The notes under the pieces: generated by a model
The model's database searches: none
Seen by the model: the letters and a program-made list of their open reading frames with translations, nothing else
Told to the model about the DNA's origin: nothing
Part shown: piece by piece, positions 24,519-32,309 of the stretch
Numbering within the stretch: position 1 is the stretch's first letter
Layout of the letters: each line of letters starts with the position of its first letter
From: CBDUQN01 sp965369375
Lineage (GTDB): Bacteria > Krumholzibacteriota > Krumholzibacteriia > Krumholzibacteriales > Krumholzibacteriaceae
Reading direction: 5' to 3'
Assembly (NCBI GenBank): GCA_965369375.1
Contig: CBDUQN010000002.1
Location: 1 to 64,000, forward strand
DNA length: 64,000 bases
Translations under genes and position numbers: made by a program

Positions 24519-25526
24519 ATGCGGCGGGCATACGCGATACTGTTAATCCTAACATCACTGCTGCTCTCATGCGGGCGGCAGACCACGATCCCCCCTATAG
24601 GCTCGTACAGCAAAGTCGTTCTCTTTACCGAGTCCGGGCAGCTCGATCGTTCGACCGAAGCCCTCGTGCGCGAGCTCCAGCATCCGATCGATTACTACAC
24701 GAAGGTCGAGCTGCAGTTTGGCGTCAGGCTCGTATCGGCCTACGATTTTCAAAAGGAGGGGCCGTCGAAGAATGTCGTTCTCTTCGGTGTCGTGAGGCAG
24801 GGGGAGATAGGAAAGATTATCGAAAGCTTCATCGGCCCCGACAATGTGCGCAAGGTTCTCGAGGGAAAGAGCAACATCTTCAGGAAGCTCGACTACCCCG
24901 TGGTCGGGCAGTTCACCGTCATCGTCACGGCCTCGTCGAGTGAATATCTCGCCTCGGTAGTCGAGAAGAAGGGCGAACTGATCAGAGACCTCATCGAGGA
25001 AGCGAACAGGGAGCGGCTCAGAAATTATCTCCTCACCTGGGAGAACATCGAGCTCTCCGAAGAGCTGCACGGCAAGTACGGCTTCAGCCTGCGCATACCC
25101 GAATTCTACGAGCTCAACCAGGAACGAAGAGAAGTGCCGGGCATCGAGCTCGTCAGGAAGAAGCCGCACCGCGGCCTGACCGTCTCATGGAAATCATGGA
25201 AGCAACGCACCTTCTCGCTCGCCGATTCGGCGGCCATCTACGATATCCGCTCCGATCTTGCGTGGAAGCTCTACGGCAAGGATGTCATGCGGCGCGAGCT
25301 CGTCTTCTTCCACAGCGGTCGTCTGGGTTCGCACGACGCGATCAGCATGGAGGGATACTGGGAGAACAGCGAGGGTACCTATGGCGGACCGTTCATCTGC
25401 TTTTTTATCCATGATCGGATCCGCTCCAAACTCTGGGTCATAGATTGCCTCGTCTACGCCCCCGGCTTCAACAAGCACAAACTGCTGAGAGAGCTTCGGG
25501 CCGTCGCCGAGACGTTCCAGCTCTGA
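24519..25526 (+). CDS. DUF4837 family lipoprotein
   Basis: A 335-residue lipoprotein with a lipobox at Cys18 (LLLSCG). It resembles the DUF4837 family, seen mainly in Bacteroidetes and related phyla: IGSYSKVVLFTESGQLDRS, VLFGVVRQGEIGKIIESFIG, HGKYGFSLRIPEFYELN, then a C-terminal GPFICFFIHDRIRSKLWVIDCLVYAPG. The function is unknown. ATG 24519 is my start, with GTG 24510 in frame just before it and no strong ribosome site for either. It may be in one operon with the sigma/anti-sigma pair, 54 bases upstream. Confidence 0.7.
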   Translation: MRRAYAILLILTSLLLSCGRQTTIPPIGSYSKVVLFTESGQLDRSTEALVRELQHPIDYYTKVELQFGVRLVSAYDFQKEGPSKNVVLFGVVRQGEIGKIIESFIGPDNVRKVLEGKSNIFRKLDYPVVGQFTVIVTASSSEYLASVVEKKGELIRDLIEEANRERLRNYLLTWENIELSEELHGKYGFSLRIPEFYELNQERREVPGIELVRKKPHRGLTVSWKSWKQRTFSLADSAAIYDIRSDLAWKLYGKDVMRRELVFFHSGRLGSHDAISMEGYWENSEGTYGGPFICFFIHDRIRSKLWVIDCLVYAPGFNKHKLLRELRAVAETFQL

Positions 25527-25642
25527 TCCCTATCTGTCGATGTTTTCATTATGATAATGGCGTGAGGTAAAGCTTGACATTACTTCAGCGCTTTTGATAG
25601 CGTATGCACCGGAAGATAAGCCTTCAATCTGTGAGGTTTCGT

Positions 25643-26569
25643 ATGATAGGGGATAACAGTGAAGAGTTGACGAGTTTGCTCGAGCGTTTCGAGAAGGCGC
25701 CTGATTCCCGGCTTTTTGCGCCCCTGGCCGATGCCTACCGGAAGAATGGAGATATCGATAGAGCGATAGAGCTCTGTGAGAACGGAATCAATACCTACCC
25801 CGATTACGCGAGCGCGCACGTTATTCTCGGAAAATGCTATTATGACAAGGGAGCGACGGAAAGGGCACGCGCGGAGTTTCAGCGTGTCCTAGAGCTCGAT
25901 TCGGAGAACCTCGTTGCGCTCAAATTCATGGGTGATATTCTTTATGCCGAGGACAAGCACGGCGAGGCCTCCGAGTATTTCAAGAAGCTCCTCTCCATAG
26001 ATCCGACAAACAAAGAGGTAAGCACTTCGGTCGGGGAGATCGAGAAGGAATTCCGCATAAAGGAAATCGATCTCGAGGATGACAAGAGCGTCCGGAAGGT
26101 GGAGCGTTCCCGCGAGCTCGCCACGATGACGCTCGCCGGCATTTACGCCGCCCAGGGGTATTACAACAAGGCGCTCAAGATATATAATGATATTATCCGC
26201 GATCAGCCCGACAACAGAGAGGCTCAAGAGATGATCGAGAAACTGCAATCGATCATGAAGGAATCCGAGCAGCAGAGGGACAGCGCCTTTACCGATGAAG
26301 TACAGACGATTTCTCTCGATGACGTGAGCGAGGGCGTCGTGAGCAGTACCGCCGGAAGCAGCGTAAGCAAGGGAGGCGCGGCGATAGCGCTCGGAATGGA
26401 TTCCGACTCCGCCGTGGGAAGCGGCGAGGAGCAGAAAGAGGCGGCGGAAGGTGAAAAAGCTGCGCACGAGGAGAAAAAACCGCCCGAGGGGGAAGTGGAG
26501 GAAGAGGACATCCACGAAAAAGAGATGAAGGGCTTTCAGGCCTGGATCGAGAAGCTCAAGGGCGAATAG
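25643..26569 (+). CDS. TPR-repeat protein with acidic C-terminus
   Basis: A 308-residue protein with no signal peptide. The N-terminal two thirds are TPR repeats (LADAYRKNGDIDRAIELCEN, VILGKCYYDKGATERARAEF, FMGDILYAEDKHGEASEYFK and a later LAGIYAAQGYYNKALKIYND). The C-terminal part is acidic and low-complexity (GEEQKEAAEGEKAAHEEKKP) and ends in a short helix (KGFQAWIEKLKG). ATG 25643, after GAGGT at 25633-25637, was preferred over ATG 25604. It sits before efp and is a likely scaffold. No specific function can be given. Confidence 0.8.
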   Translation: MIGDNSEELTSLLERFEKAPDSRLFAPLADAYRKNGDIDRAIELCENGINTYPDYASAHVILGKCYYDKGATERARAEFQRVLELDSENLVALKFMGDILYAEDKHGEASEYFKKLLSIDPTNKEVSTSVGEIEKEFRIKEIDLEDDKSVRKVERSRELATMTLAGIYAAQGYYNKALKIYNDIIRDQPDNREAQEMIEKLQSIMKESEQQRDSAFTDEVQTISLDDVSEGVVSSTAGSSVSKGGAAIALGMDSDSAVGSGEEQKEAAEGEKAAHEEKKPPEGEVEEEDIHEKEMKGFQAWIEKLKGE

Positions 26570-26609
26570 GAGAGCCGGAATTAGGAACTAAAAGCAGAGA
26601 GGCGGCGCA

Positions 26610-27167
26610 GTGGCCGACACGAGCGATTTCCGCAACGGTTTGATATTGAAGCTCGACAGGGTGCTCTACACCATCGTCGAGTTCCAGCATGTGAAGCCCG
26701 GCAAGGGCGGCGCTTTTGTGAGGACGAAACTCAAAAAGATTCCGGACGGTCCGACCATCGACAAGACCTTCAGGGCGGGGGAGAAGATCGAGAATGTGCG
26801 CGTCGAGCGGCGTTCATACCAGTATCTGTACAACAGCGGTGATTTGTACTACATGATGGACTCGGAGACGTATGAACAGATACCATTGCCGAAATCGCTA
26901 CTGGAGGATTCTCTCACTTATTTGAAGGAGAACATGAATGTCACCGTTCTCATGAACGGCGAAAAGCCGCTCGCCGTGGAGCTTCCCCTCTTTGTCGAGC
27001 TCGCCGTCGCTGAAACGGAGCCCGGAATCAGGGGAGACACGGCGCAGGGTGGCGCAAAGAATGCGAAGCTCGAAACGGGAGCCGTTGTCAGTGTTCCCCT
27101 CTTCATCGAGATCGGGGACGTGCTGAAGATCGATACGCGCACCGGCCGCTATATAGAACGGGTGTGA
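26610..27167 (+). CDS. efp: Elongation factor P
   Basis: EF-P relieves ribosome stalling at polyproline. The 185-residue sequence has VLYTIVEFQHVKPGKGGAFV in the KOW-like domain, with Lys32 at the loop tip where E. coli EF-P is beta-lysylated. The central OB domain has YQYLYNSGDLYYMMDSETYE, and the C-terminal domain ends GDVLKIDTRTGRYIERV. The modification enzymes are not in this window, so the state of Lys32 is open. GTG 26610 is the start. It lies directly before accB, a common pairing. Confidence 0.96.
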   Translation: MADTSDFRNGLILKLDRVLYTIVEFQHVKPGKGGAFVRTKLKKIPDGPTIDKTFRAGEKIENVRVERRSYQYLYNSGDLYYMMDSETYEQIPLPKSLLEDSLTYLKENMNVTVLMNGEKPLAVELPLFVELAVAETEPGIRGDTAQGGAKNAKLETGAVVSVPLFIEIGDVLKIDTRTGRYIERV

Positions 27168-27168
27168 T

Positions 27169-27690
27169 ATGCTCCACGATGCCATAAAGAAGCTGATCGA
27201 AATCCTCAAGGAAGAGGACGTCGATGAAATCGAAGTTCGGCGTTTCTGGACGACGATCCGTGTTGCAAGGCGCCGCGGCCGAGAGGCCGCGGGAAGGATA
27301 CCCGCGGAAGATCTGCCTGGTGTCGAGTATGCCGCGGACGCGGGAAGCTCCGAGACGGATATCGTTCAACAGGTTCCTGAACGGGTGGCGCAACCGTCTC
27401 AGGAACCGGTAAGCGCCGCTCAAAGCGAGAAACCTGTTTATTCGGACAACGCGCGCGAGATCCTCTCACCGATGGTTGGAACATTCTATCGTTCCCGAGA
27501 TCCGCAAATGAAACCGTTCGTCATCGAGGGCAAGACGGTGGATGTGGGGGATATTCTCTGCATAATCGAGGCGATGAAACTGATGAACGAGATCGAGTCG
27601 GAATCGAAATGCGTGATCCGCAGGGTCCTCGCCGAAGACGCTCAGCCCGTCGAATTCGGACAGCCCCTTTTTCTGGTCGAATCGGCCTAA
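27169..27690 (+). CDS. accB: Acetyl-CoA carboxylase biotin carrier protein
   Basis: The biotin carrier of acetyl-CoA carboxylase. The C-terminal biotinyl domain (about 95-172) carries the biotin site Lys137 in EAMKLMNEIES. The N-terminus (DAIKKLIEILKEEDVDEIEV) is the usual helical part, and a proline-rich linker lies between (VPERVAQPSQEP). It starts one base after efp. AccC is downstream at 28979, but pilT separates the two. AccA and AccD are not in this window. Confidence 0.95.
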   Translation: MLHDAIKKLIEILKEEDVDEIEVRRFWTTIRVARRRGREAAGRIPAEDLPGVEYAADAGSSETDIVQQVPERVAQPSQEPVSAAQSEKPVYSDNAREILSPMVGTFYRSRDPQMKPFVIEGKTVDVGDILCIIEAMKLMNEIESESKCVIRRVLAEDAQPVEFGQPLFLVESA

Positions 27691-27833
27691 TCCTTGCTCA
27701 AATAACTGCATGCGACCGCTCGGAGGCGATATAATGCCTGATAGGTCTAATTGTATATTATGCAGCAAGATATAATGAACACTTGGGATGATTTACAAGG
27801 TCCCGGCAAGGAGCCGTCTGGAAGGATGCTTTG

Positions 27834-28970
27834 ATGAATATAAAGAAGATTCTCGAGGCGATGATAAACGAGGGAGCTTCCGATCTTCACTTGAAGGCCG
27901 GTCTCGCGCCGATCGCGCGGGTCGACGGAAAGCTCAAGCACCTGAACTTCGACCGGCCCAAGCCCAAGGATATGGAGGAGATCGCCGAACAAATCCTTAC
28001 ATCCGGGCAGGGGGAACGCTTCAAGCGAACGCGTGAGGTCGACTTCGCGTTCGGCGTCGCCGGGTTGGCGCGATTCAGGGCCAACTTCTATGTCCAGAGG
28101 GGCTCGATCGCAATGGTGTTCAGGCACGTGCCCGTTGAGATCAAGACCGTCGACGAGCTCGATCTCCCTCCGATCATCAAGGATATCGCCCTCAAGCAGC
28201 GAGGGTTGATATTTGTAACGGGTACCGTCGGGAGCGGTAAGTCAACGACGCTCGCAGCCATGGTCGCGGAGATAAACAAGAAGGTGAACAAGAATATCAT
28301 CACAATCGAGGACCCGATCGAGTTCCTTCACCACGACGAGAAGAGCATTATCAACCAGCGCGAGATCGGCAGTGACACGTCGTCGTTTCACGAGGCCTTG
28401 CGCCACATCCTTCGTCAGGATCCCGATGTGATACTCGTCGGCGAGATACGTGACTCGCTCACGATGGAGATCGCGCTCATGGCGGCGGACACCGGGCACC
28501 TCGTTTTCTCGACGCTCCATACGGCCGACGCGACACAGACGATCAACCGCGTCATCACCTTTTTCCCGCCCCACCAGCATCAGGAGATCAGATACCTCCT
28601 CGCCGCAACGCTTCAGGCGGTTATCGCGCAGCGCCTCATTCCAATGAAGGATTGCAAGGGGCGTGTGCCGGCAGTGGAAGTTATGGTTGTAACTTCCGCG
28701 ATCAGGGAGTATATTATTGATCCTGAGAAGCAGCCCCTCATCCAGCAGGCTATCAGGGAAGGTGTTTCTTCCCACAGTATGACCAGCTTTGATCAGTCCC
28801 TGATGAGGCTGCTCAAGAAAGGCACCATCAGTATGGAGGAGGCGCTCAAGAACAGCACCAACCCGCACGAGTTCAGTCTAAGACTCAAGGGTATCGAGGC
28901 TGCGAGCGACAAGACATGGGATGCCTTCGAGGCCGTAGAAAATGGAAGCGATTCTTCCGGTGATTTCTAG
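27834..28970 (+). CDS. pilT: Twitching motility ATPase PilT
   Basis: PilT is the hexameric ATPase that powers type IV pilus retraction. The N-terminus has SDLHLKAGLAP, and the Walker A motif is GTVGSGKST (130-138). The Asp box follows (ITIEDPIEFLH), then the Walker B-like VILVGEIRDSLTMEIALMAA, the His box HLVFSTLHTAD, and the PilT-type AIRE element SAIREYI. The frame opens at TTG 27831, but the ATG at 27834 follows GGAAGGA. It sits between accB and accC, with its own leader (about 27700-27830) and an A/T-rich stretch with a TATAAT near 27770, so it may have its own promoter. No other pilus genes are here. Confidence 0.94.
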   Translation: MNIKKILEAMINEGASDLHLKAGLAPIARVDGKLKHLNFDRPKPKDMEEIAEQILTSGQGERFKRTREVDFAFGVAGLARFRANFYVQRGSIAMVFRHVPVEIKTVDELDLPPIIKDIALKQRGLIFVTGTVGSGKSTTLAAMVAEINKKVNKNIITIEDPIEFLHHDEKSIINQREIGSDTSSFHEALRHILRQDPDVILVGEIRDSLTMEIALMAADTGHLVFSTLHTADATQTINRVITFFPPHQHQEIRYLLAATLQAVIAQRLIPMKDCKGRVPAVEVMVVTSAIREYIIDPEKQPLIQQAIREGVSSHSMTSFDQSLMRLLKKGTISMEEALKNSTNPHEFSLRLKGIEAASDKTWDAFEAVENGSDSSGDF

Positions 28971-28978
28971 CGTATTCG

Positions 28979-30322
28979 ATGTATAAAAAGATATTGATTG
29001 CCACACGGGGCGAAATCGCTCTCCGTGTCATCCGCGCGTGCAAGGAGCTCGGCATCAAGGCGGTCGCCGTTCATTCCGAGGCAGACCGCGATTCGCTCCA
29101 CGTGAAGCTCGCCGATGAGGATGTCTGCATCGGTCCCGCGCAGCCGTCGGCAAGTTACCTCAACATCCCTCAGATCATCGCCGCGGCGGAGATTACCAGA
29201 TCCGACGCAGTTCATCCAGGTTACGGCTTTCTCGCCGAGAGCGCATACTTTGCCGAAGTGTGCAAGTCGTGCAAGATAGACTGGATAGGACCCGCTCCGG
29301 AGACGATGGAGAAGATGGGAGACAAGGCGATAGCGAGAAACCTCATGAGAGATGCGGGTCTGCCTATAATCGAGGGCAGCGAGGGGGTAGTGATCGAGGA
29401 GGACGAAGCGGTATCGATCGGGGCGGAGATAGGGTACCCCGTCATGATCAAGGCCGCTGCGGGTGGTGGGGGAAGGGGGATCAGGGTCGTCGAAAGCGAG
29501 GCTGCGCTTCGGGATTTCTTTCACGCGACGGGAAGGGAAGCGGAACGCTACTTTGGAAAGAGCGGTTTGTATCTCGAGAAGTATCTCGAATCGCCGCGTC
29601 ATATAGAGGTTCAGGTATTCGGTGACGGACGAGGGCGTGTCATTCATCTCGGCGAACGCGAATGCAGCATTCAGCGGAGGCATCAAAAGCTGATCGAGGA
29701 ATCACCCGCGCCCGGTATCGATGATGAGACACGAACGAAGATACTGGAATATGCCGTGAAGGGAGCGGCGTCGATCAACTACGGTTCTCTCGGAACGATG
29801 GAATTCCTCGTAACCTCGAACGACAGAATCTATTTTCTCGAGATGAATACGAGGGTTCAGGTCGAGCATCCGGTCACCGAGATGGTCACCGGCTACGATT
29901 TGATAAAGGAACAGATAAGGCTCGCGGCCATGGAAGAGAGCCCGCTCCTCGGCACACCGGTGGTTTTCAGGGGATATGCGATCGAATGCAGGATCAACGC
30001 GGAAGATACCGAGAAAGATTTCAAACCGTCTCCCGGTAGGATCACCTTCTACCACGCGCCGGGCGGCCCCGGCGTGCGCGTCGATTCGCATCTCTATGAT
30101 GGATACGAGGTGCCTCCATACTACGATTCCCTTCTCGCGAAGATAATTACCTGGGGTGATACGAGAGAGGAGGCGCGCCAACGGATGGTGCGTTCCCTCG
30201 ACGAATGCGTAATCGAAGGGGTTCCGACCACGATCCCCTTTCTCCTTTCCATTGTGCGGGATCCTCAATTCATCGCGGGCGACTTCGACACCTCTTTCCT
30301 CGAGAGGTTCAGCAAACGCTGA
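28979..30322 (+). CDS. accC: Biotin carboxylase AccC
   Basis: Biotin carboxylase of acetyl-CoA carboxylase, an ATP-grasp enzyme. It begins KKILIATRGEIALRVIRACK and shows HPGYGFLAE, MIKAAAGGGGRGIRVV (glycine-rich ATP loop), GERECSIQRRHQKLIEESPAP, and the catalytic EMNTRVQVEHPVTEMVTG. Length is 447 residues, matching E. coli AccC. It starts 8 bases after pilT, so the two are probably read together. It needs AccB from upstream and AccAD from elsewhere in the genome. Confidence 0.96.
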   Translation: MYKKILIATRGEIALRVIRACKELGIKAVAVHSEADRDSLHVKLADEDVCIGPAQPSASYLNIPQIIAAAEITRSDAVHPGYGFLAESAYFAEVCKSCKIDWIGPAPETMEKMGDKAIARNLMRDAGLPIIEGSEGVVIEEDEAVSIGAEIGYPVMIKAAAGGGGRGIRVVESEAALRDFFHATGREAERYFGKSGLYLEKYLESPRHIEVQVFGDGRGRVIHLGERECSIQRRHQKLIEESPAPGIDDETRTKILEYAVKGAASINYGSLGTMEFLVTSNDRIYFLEMNTRVQVEHPVTEMVTGYDLIKEQIRLAAMEESPLLGTPVVFRGYAIECRINAEDTEKDFKPSPGRITFYHAPGGPGVRVDSHLYDGYEVPPYYDSLLAKIITWGDTREEARQRMVRSLDECVIEGVPTTIPFLLSIVRDPQFIAGDFDTSFLERFSKR

Positions 30323-30383
30323 TCCGTATTTCCGTTTGGGAGTAAAGCGCTTCTTCCATAACTTCTTGCCGAGGATTCACTGC

Positions 30384-31097
30384 ATGAAGGTACAGTGCTT
30401 TCTGACACCGGCCGGTGCAAATTCCACCGAACTCTCGCACGCGGCGGTAGCGGTTATCGATGTTCTACGGGCGACGAGCAGTATTATCGCCATGCTCGAG
30501 AGCGGGGCGAAGAAGGTCATCCCCGTGGCTGATATCGAGACCGCATCGAGACTCGTCGGCTCCGCCGATCACGGGATCAAGCTTCTTGCGGGAGAGCGAA
30601 AGGGACTCAAGATAGAGGGATTCGATTTCGGCAACTCTCCTTCTGAGTTCACACCCGGCGCGGTCGGCGGCAAGACGGTGGTATTCACCACATCGAACGG
30701 GACCCCCGCCATCATAGCGGCATCAAAGGCCGCCCGTTTGATCGTCTGCTCGATAAACAATGTCGCCGCCGTCGCCGAGGCGGTCGCCGCCGAGCGCAGA
30801 CTTGTCATACTGTGCAGCGGCACCGATGGCGGTCTCGCCTCTGAGGACCTGCTCTGCGCCGGATTGATCATCGAGCGTCTCATGGGACGAATCGAAATGG
30901 ACTCGCTCGATGATACGGGGGGGATCGCCCTTCTGCTCGCCGAGAGGTACGGCGGCGGCATCGAGGAATTTCTTCGCGCTTGCGCCCGGGGGCGGGAATT
31001 GGTATCTCTTGGGTTTGAGACCGACCTGTCAACGTGCGCCCGCCTGGATGTGAGCCTTCTCGTTCCAGAGGCGCGGCACGGAGCTATTACCGCGTGA
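30384..31097 (+). CDS. comB: 2-phosphosulfolactate phosphatase-like protein (ComB family)
   Basis: A 237-residue ComB-family protein. ComB removes the phosphate from 2-phosphosulfolactate in coenzyme M synthesis. Motifs are AVIDVLRATSSIIAMLESGA, LLAGERKGLKIEGFDFGNSP, VVFTTSNGTPAI and ILCSGTDGG. In bacteria these proteins are widespread, often where coenzyme M is not expected, so the substrate here is uncertain. No other coenzyme M gene is in view. The frame extends up to 30252, but ATG 30384, after GAGGA, gives the normal N-terminus. Confidence 0.8.
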   Translation: MKVQCFLTPAGANSTELSHAAVAVIDVLRATSSIIAMLESGAKKVIPVADIETASRLVGSADHGIKLLAGERKGLKIEGFDFGNSPSEFTPGAVGGKTVVFTTSNGTPAIIAASKAARLIVCSINNVAAVAEAVAAERRLVILCSGTDGGLASEDLLCAGLIIERLMGRIEMDSLDDTGGIALLLAERYGGGIEEFLRACARGRELVSLGFETDLSTCARLDVSLLVPEARHGAITA

Positions 31098-31151
31098 GGT
31101 GGGCTCTTTCAAATCACTGTCGTGATATAAGCATATTTTGATCACATTGCT

Positions 31152-32240
31152 ATGGCAGCATTGAATGATAACGAGAGAGCGATCGTATCGAGGATTCTCG
31201 ATGCGAATGCGAACAGGTGCGCGGAAGGCCTTCGAGTCGTTGAAGAGATCGTAAGATTCTCCCTCGACGATCGTCCGCTTCTCGAGCGATACAAGGAGAT
31301 AAGGCACGCGGTCCGCCGCTGCATGGAATCGATCACCGACAACGGCTACCGTTTCAGGGACAGCGAGGGTGATGTCGGGAGAACCTTCTCAACGCGATCG
31401 GAGGCGCACCGCGGCTCACTCGATGCGGTGGCGAAGGCGAATTTTGCGAGGGCCGAAGAGGCGCTCCGCGTCATGGAGGAATTCGGCAAGCTGCTCGATC
31501 CCGACGCCGCGTTCACCTTCAAACAGCTCCGGTTCGAGCTCTACACGCTCGAGAGGGGATTCTTCGGGGGGAAGGGAGTCGGCCCGAGACTGCCGCAATG
31601 CCCGTTCCTCTACGCCCTGCTCGATCGCATGTACGTTTCGGGTGACGATGTTGCGGCAGTGGCCGGACAAATGGTGGGTGGTGGCGCCGATATCATTCAG
31701 TACCGGGCGAAGGAGATAGGAACCGGTGAGCGCAGGAACGATCTCATGCGGATTATCACCGCTGCCGCACGGAAATCGGTCCCCGTGATCGTCAACGACG
31801 ATCCGGAGCTCGCCGCCGAGGTCGGCGCGGCCGGCGTTCATCTCGGGGCCGGTGATCCCGCACCGGATGAGGCGCGCGCTATCCTCGGACCGGAGGCCAT
31901 TGTAGGTCTGACCGTGCACTCCATGGTGGAATTCGAGAGTGCGCCGCCCGGGAGGATCGATTACGTGGCGTCGGGTTCCGTTTTCCCGTCAAAGACGAAA
32001 GAGGATGTCGCTGCCATAGGACTCGATCATATGCGTGAGCTCAAAGAGCGGTCCGCCGTGCCGGTAGTCGCGATAGGGGGGATCACGACGAAGAATATCG
32101 ATAGTGTTCTCGACACCGGCGTGGATGGCGTGGCGATCGTTTCGGCGATCCTCGAGGGCGATGTGGAGAGCAACTGCCGGGCCTTCCGGGGTAAAATCGA
32201 TGATTGGATGTCATCTAAGGGATTTTCCGGGAAGGGATAA
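31152..32240 (+). CDS. thiE: Fused ThiD2-type domain and thiamine-phosphate synthase (ThiE)
   Basis: A 362-residue fusion. The N-terminal part (about 1-140) has ANRCAEGLRVVEEIVRFSLD and SLDAVAKANFARAEEALRVM, matching the ThiD2-type domain that is fused to ThiE in some bacteria. ThiD2 is thought to phosphorylate hydroxymethylpyrimidine phosphate. The C-terminal part (about 150-360) is ThiE, a TIM-barrel that joins the pyrimidine and thiazole phosphates: QYRAKEIG, VIVNDDPELA, GVHLGAGD, and IGGITTKNIDSVLDTGVDGV. ATG 31152 is the start. Thiamine salvage or synthesis is the likely pathway. Confidence 0.85.
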   Translation: MAALNDNERAIVSRILDANANRCAEGLRVVEEIVRFSLDDRPLLERYKEIRHAVRRCMESITDNGYRFRDSEGDVGRTFSTRSEAHRGSLDAVAKANFARAEEALRVMEEFGKLLDPDAAFTFKQLRFELYTLERGFFGGKGVGPRLPQCPFLYALLDRMYVSGDDVAAVAGQMVGGGADIIQYRAKEIGTGERRNDLMRIITAAARKSVPVIVNDDPELAAEVGAAGVHLGAGDPAPDEARAILGPEAIVGLTVHSMVEFESAPPGRIDYVASGSVFPSKTKEDVAAIGLDHMRELKERSAVPVVAIGGITTKNIDSVLDTGVDGVAIVSAILEGDVESNCRAFRGKIDDWMSSKGFSGKG

Positions 32241-32309
32241 AATAAGTAATATAATCTTTATTACTATTGGATTTATTTATCGCATTGCTGTATAACGCAA
32301 TCGAATGAT

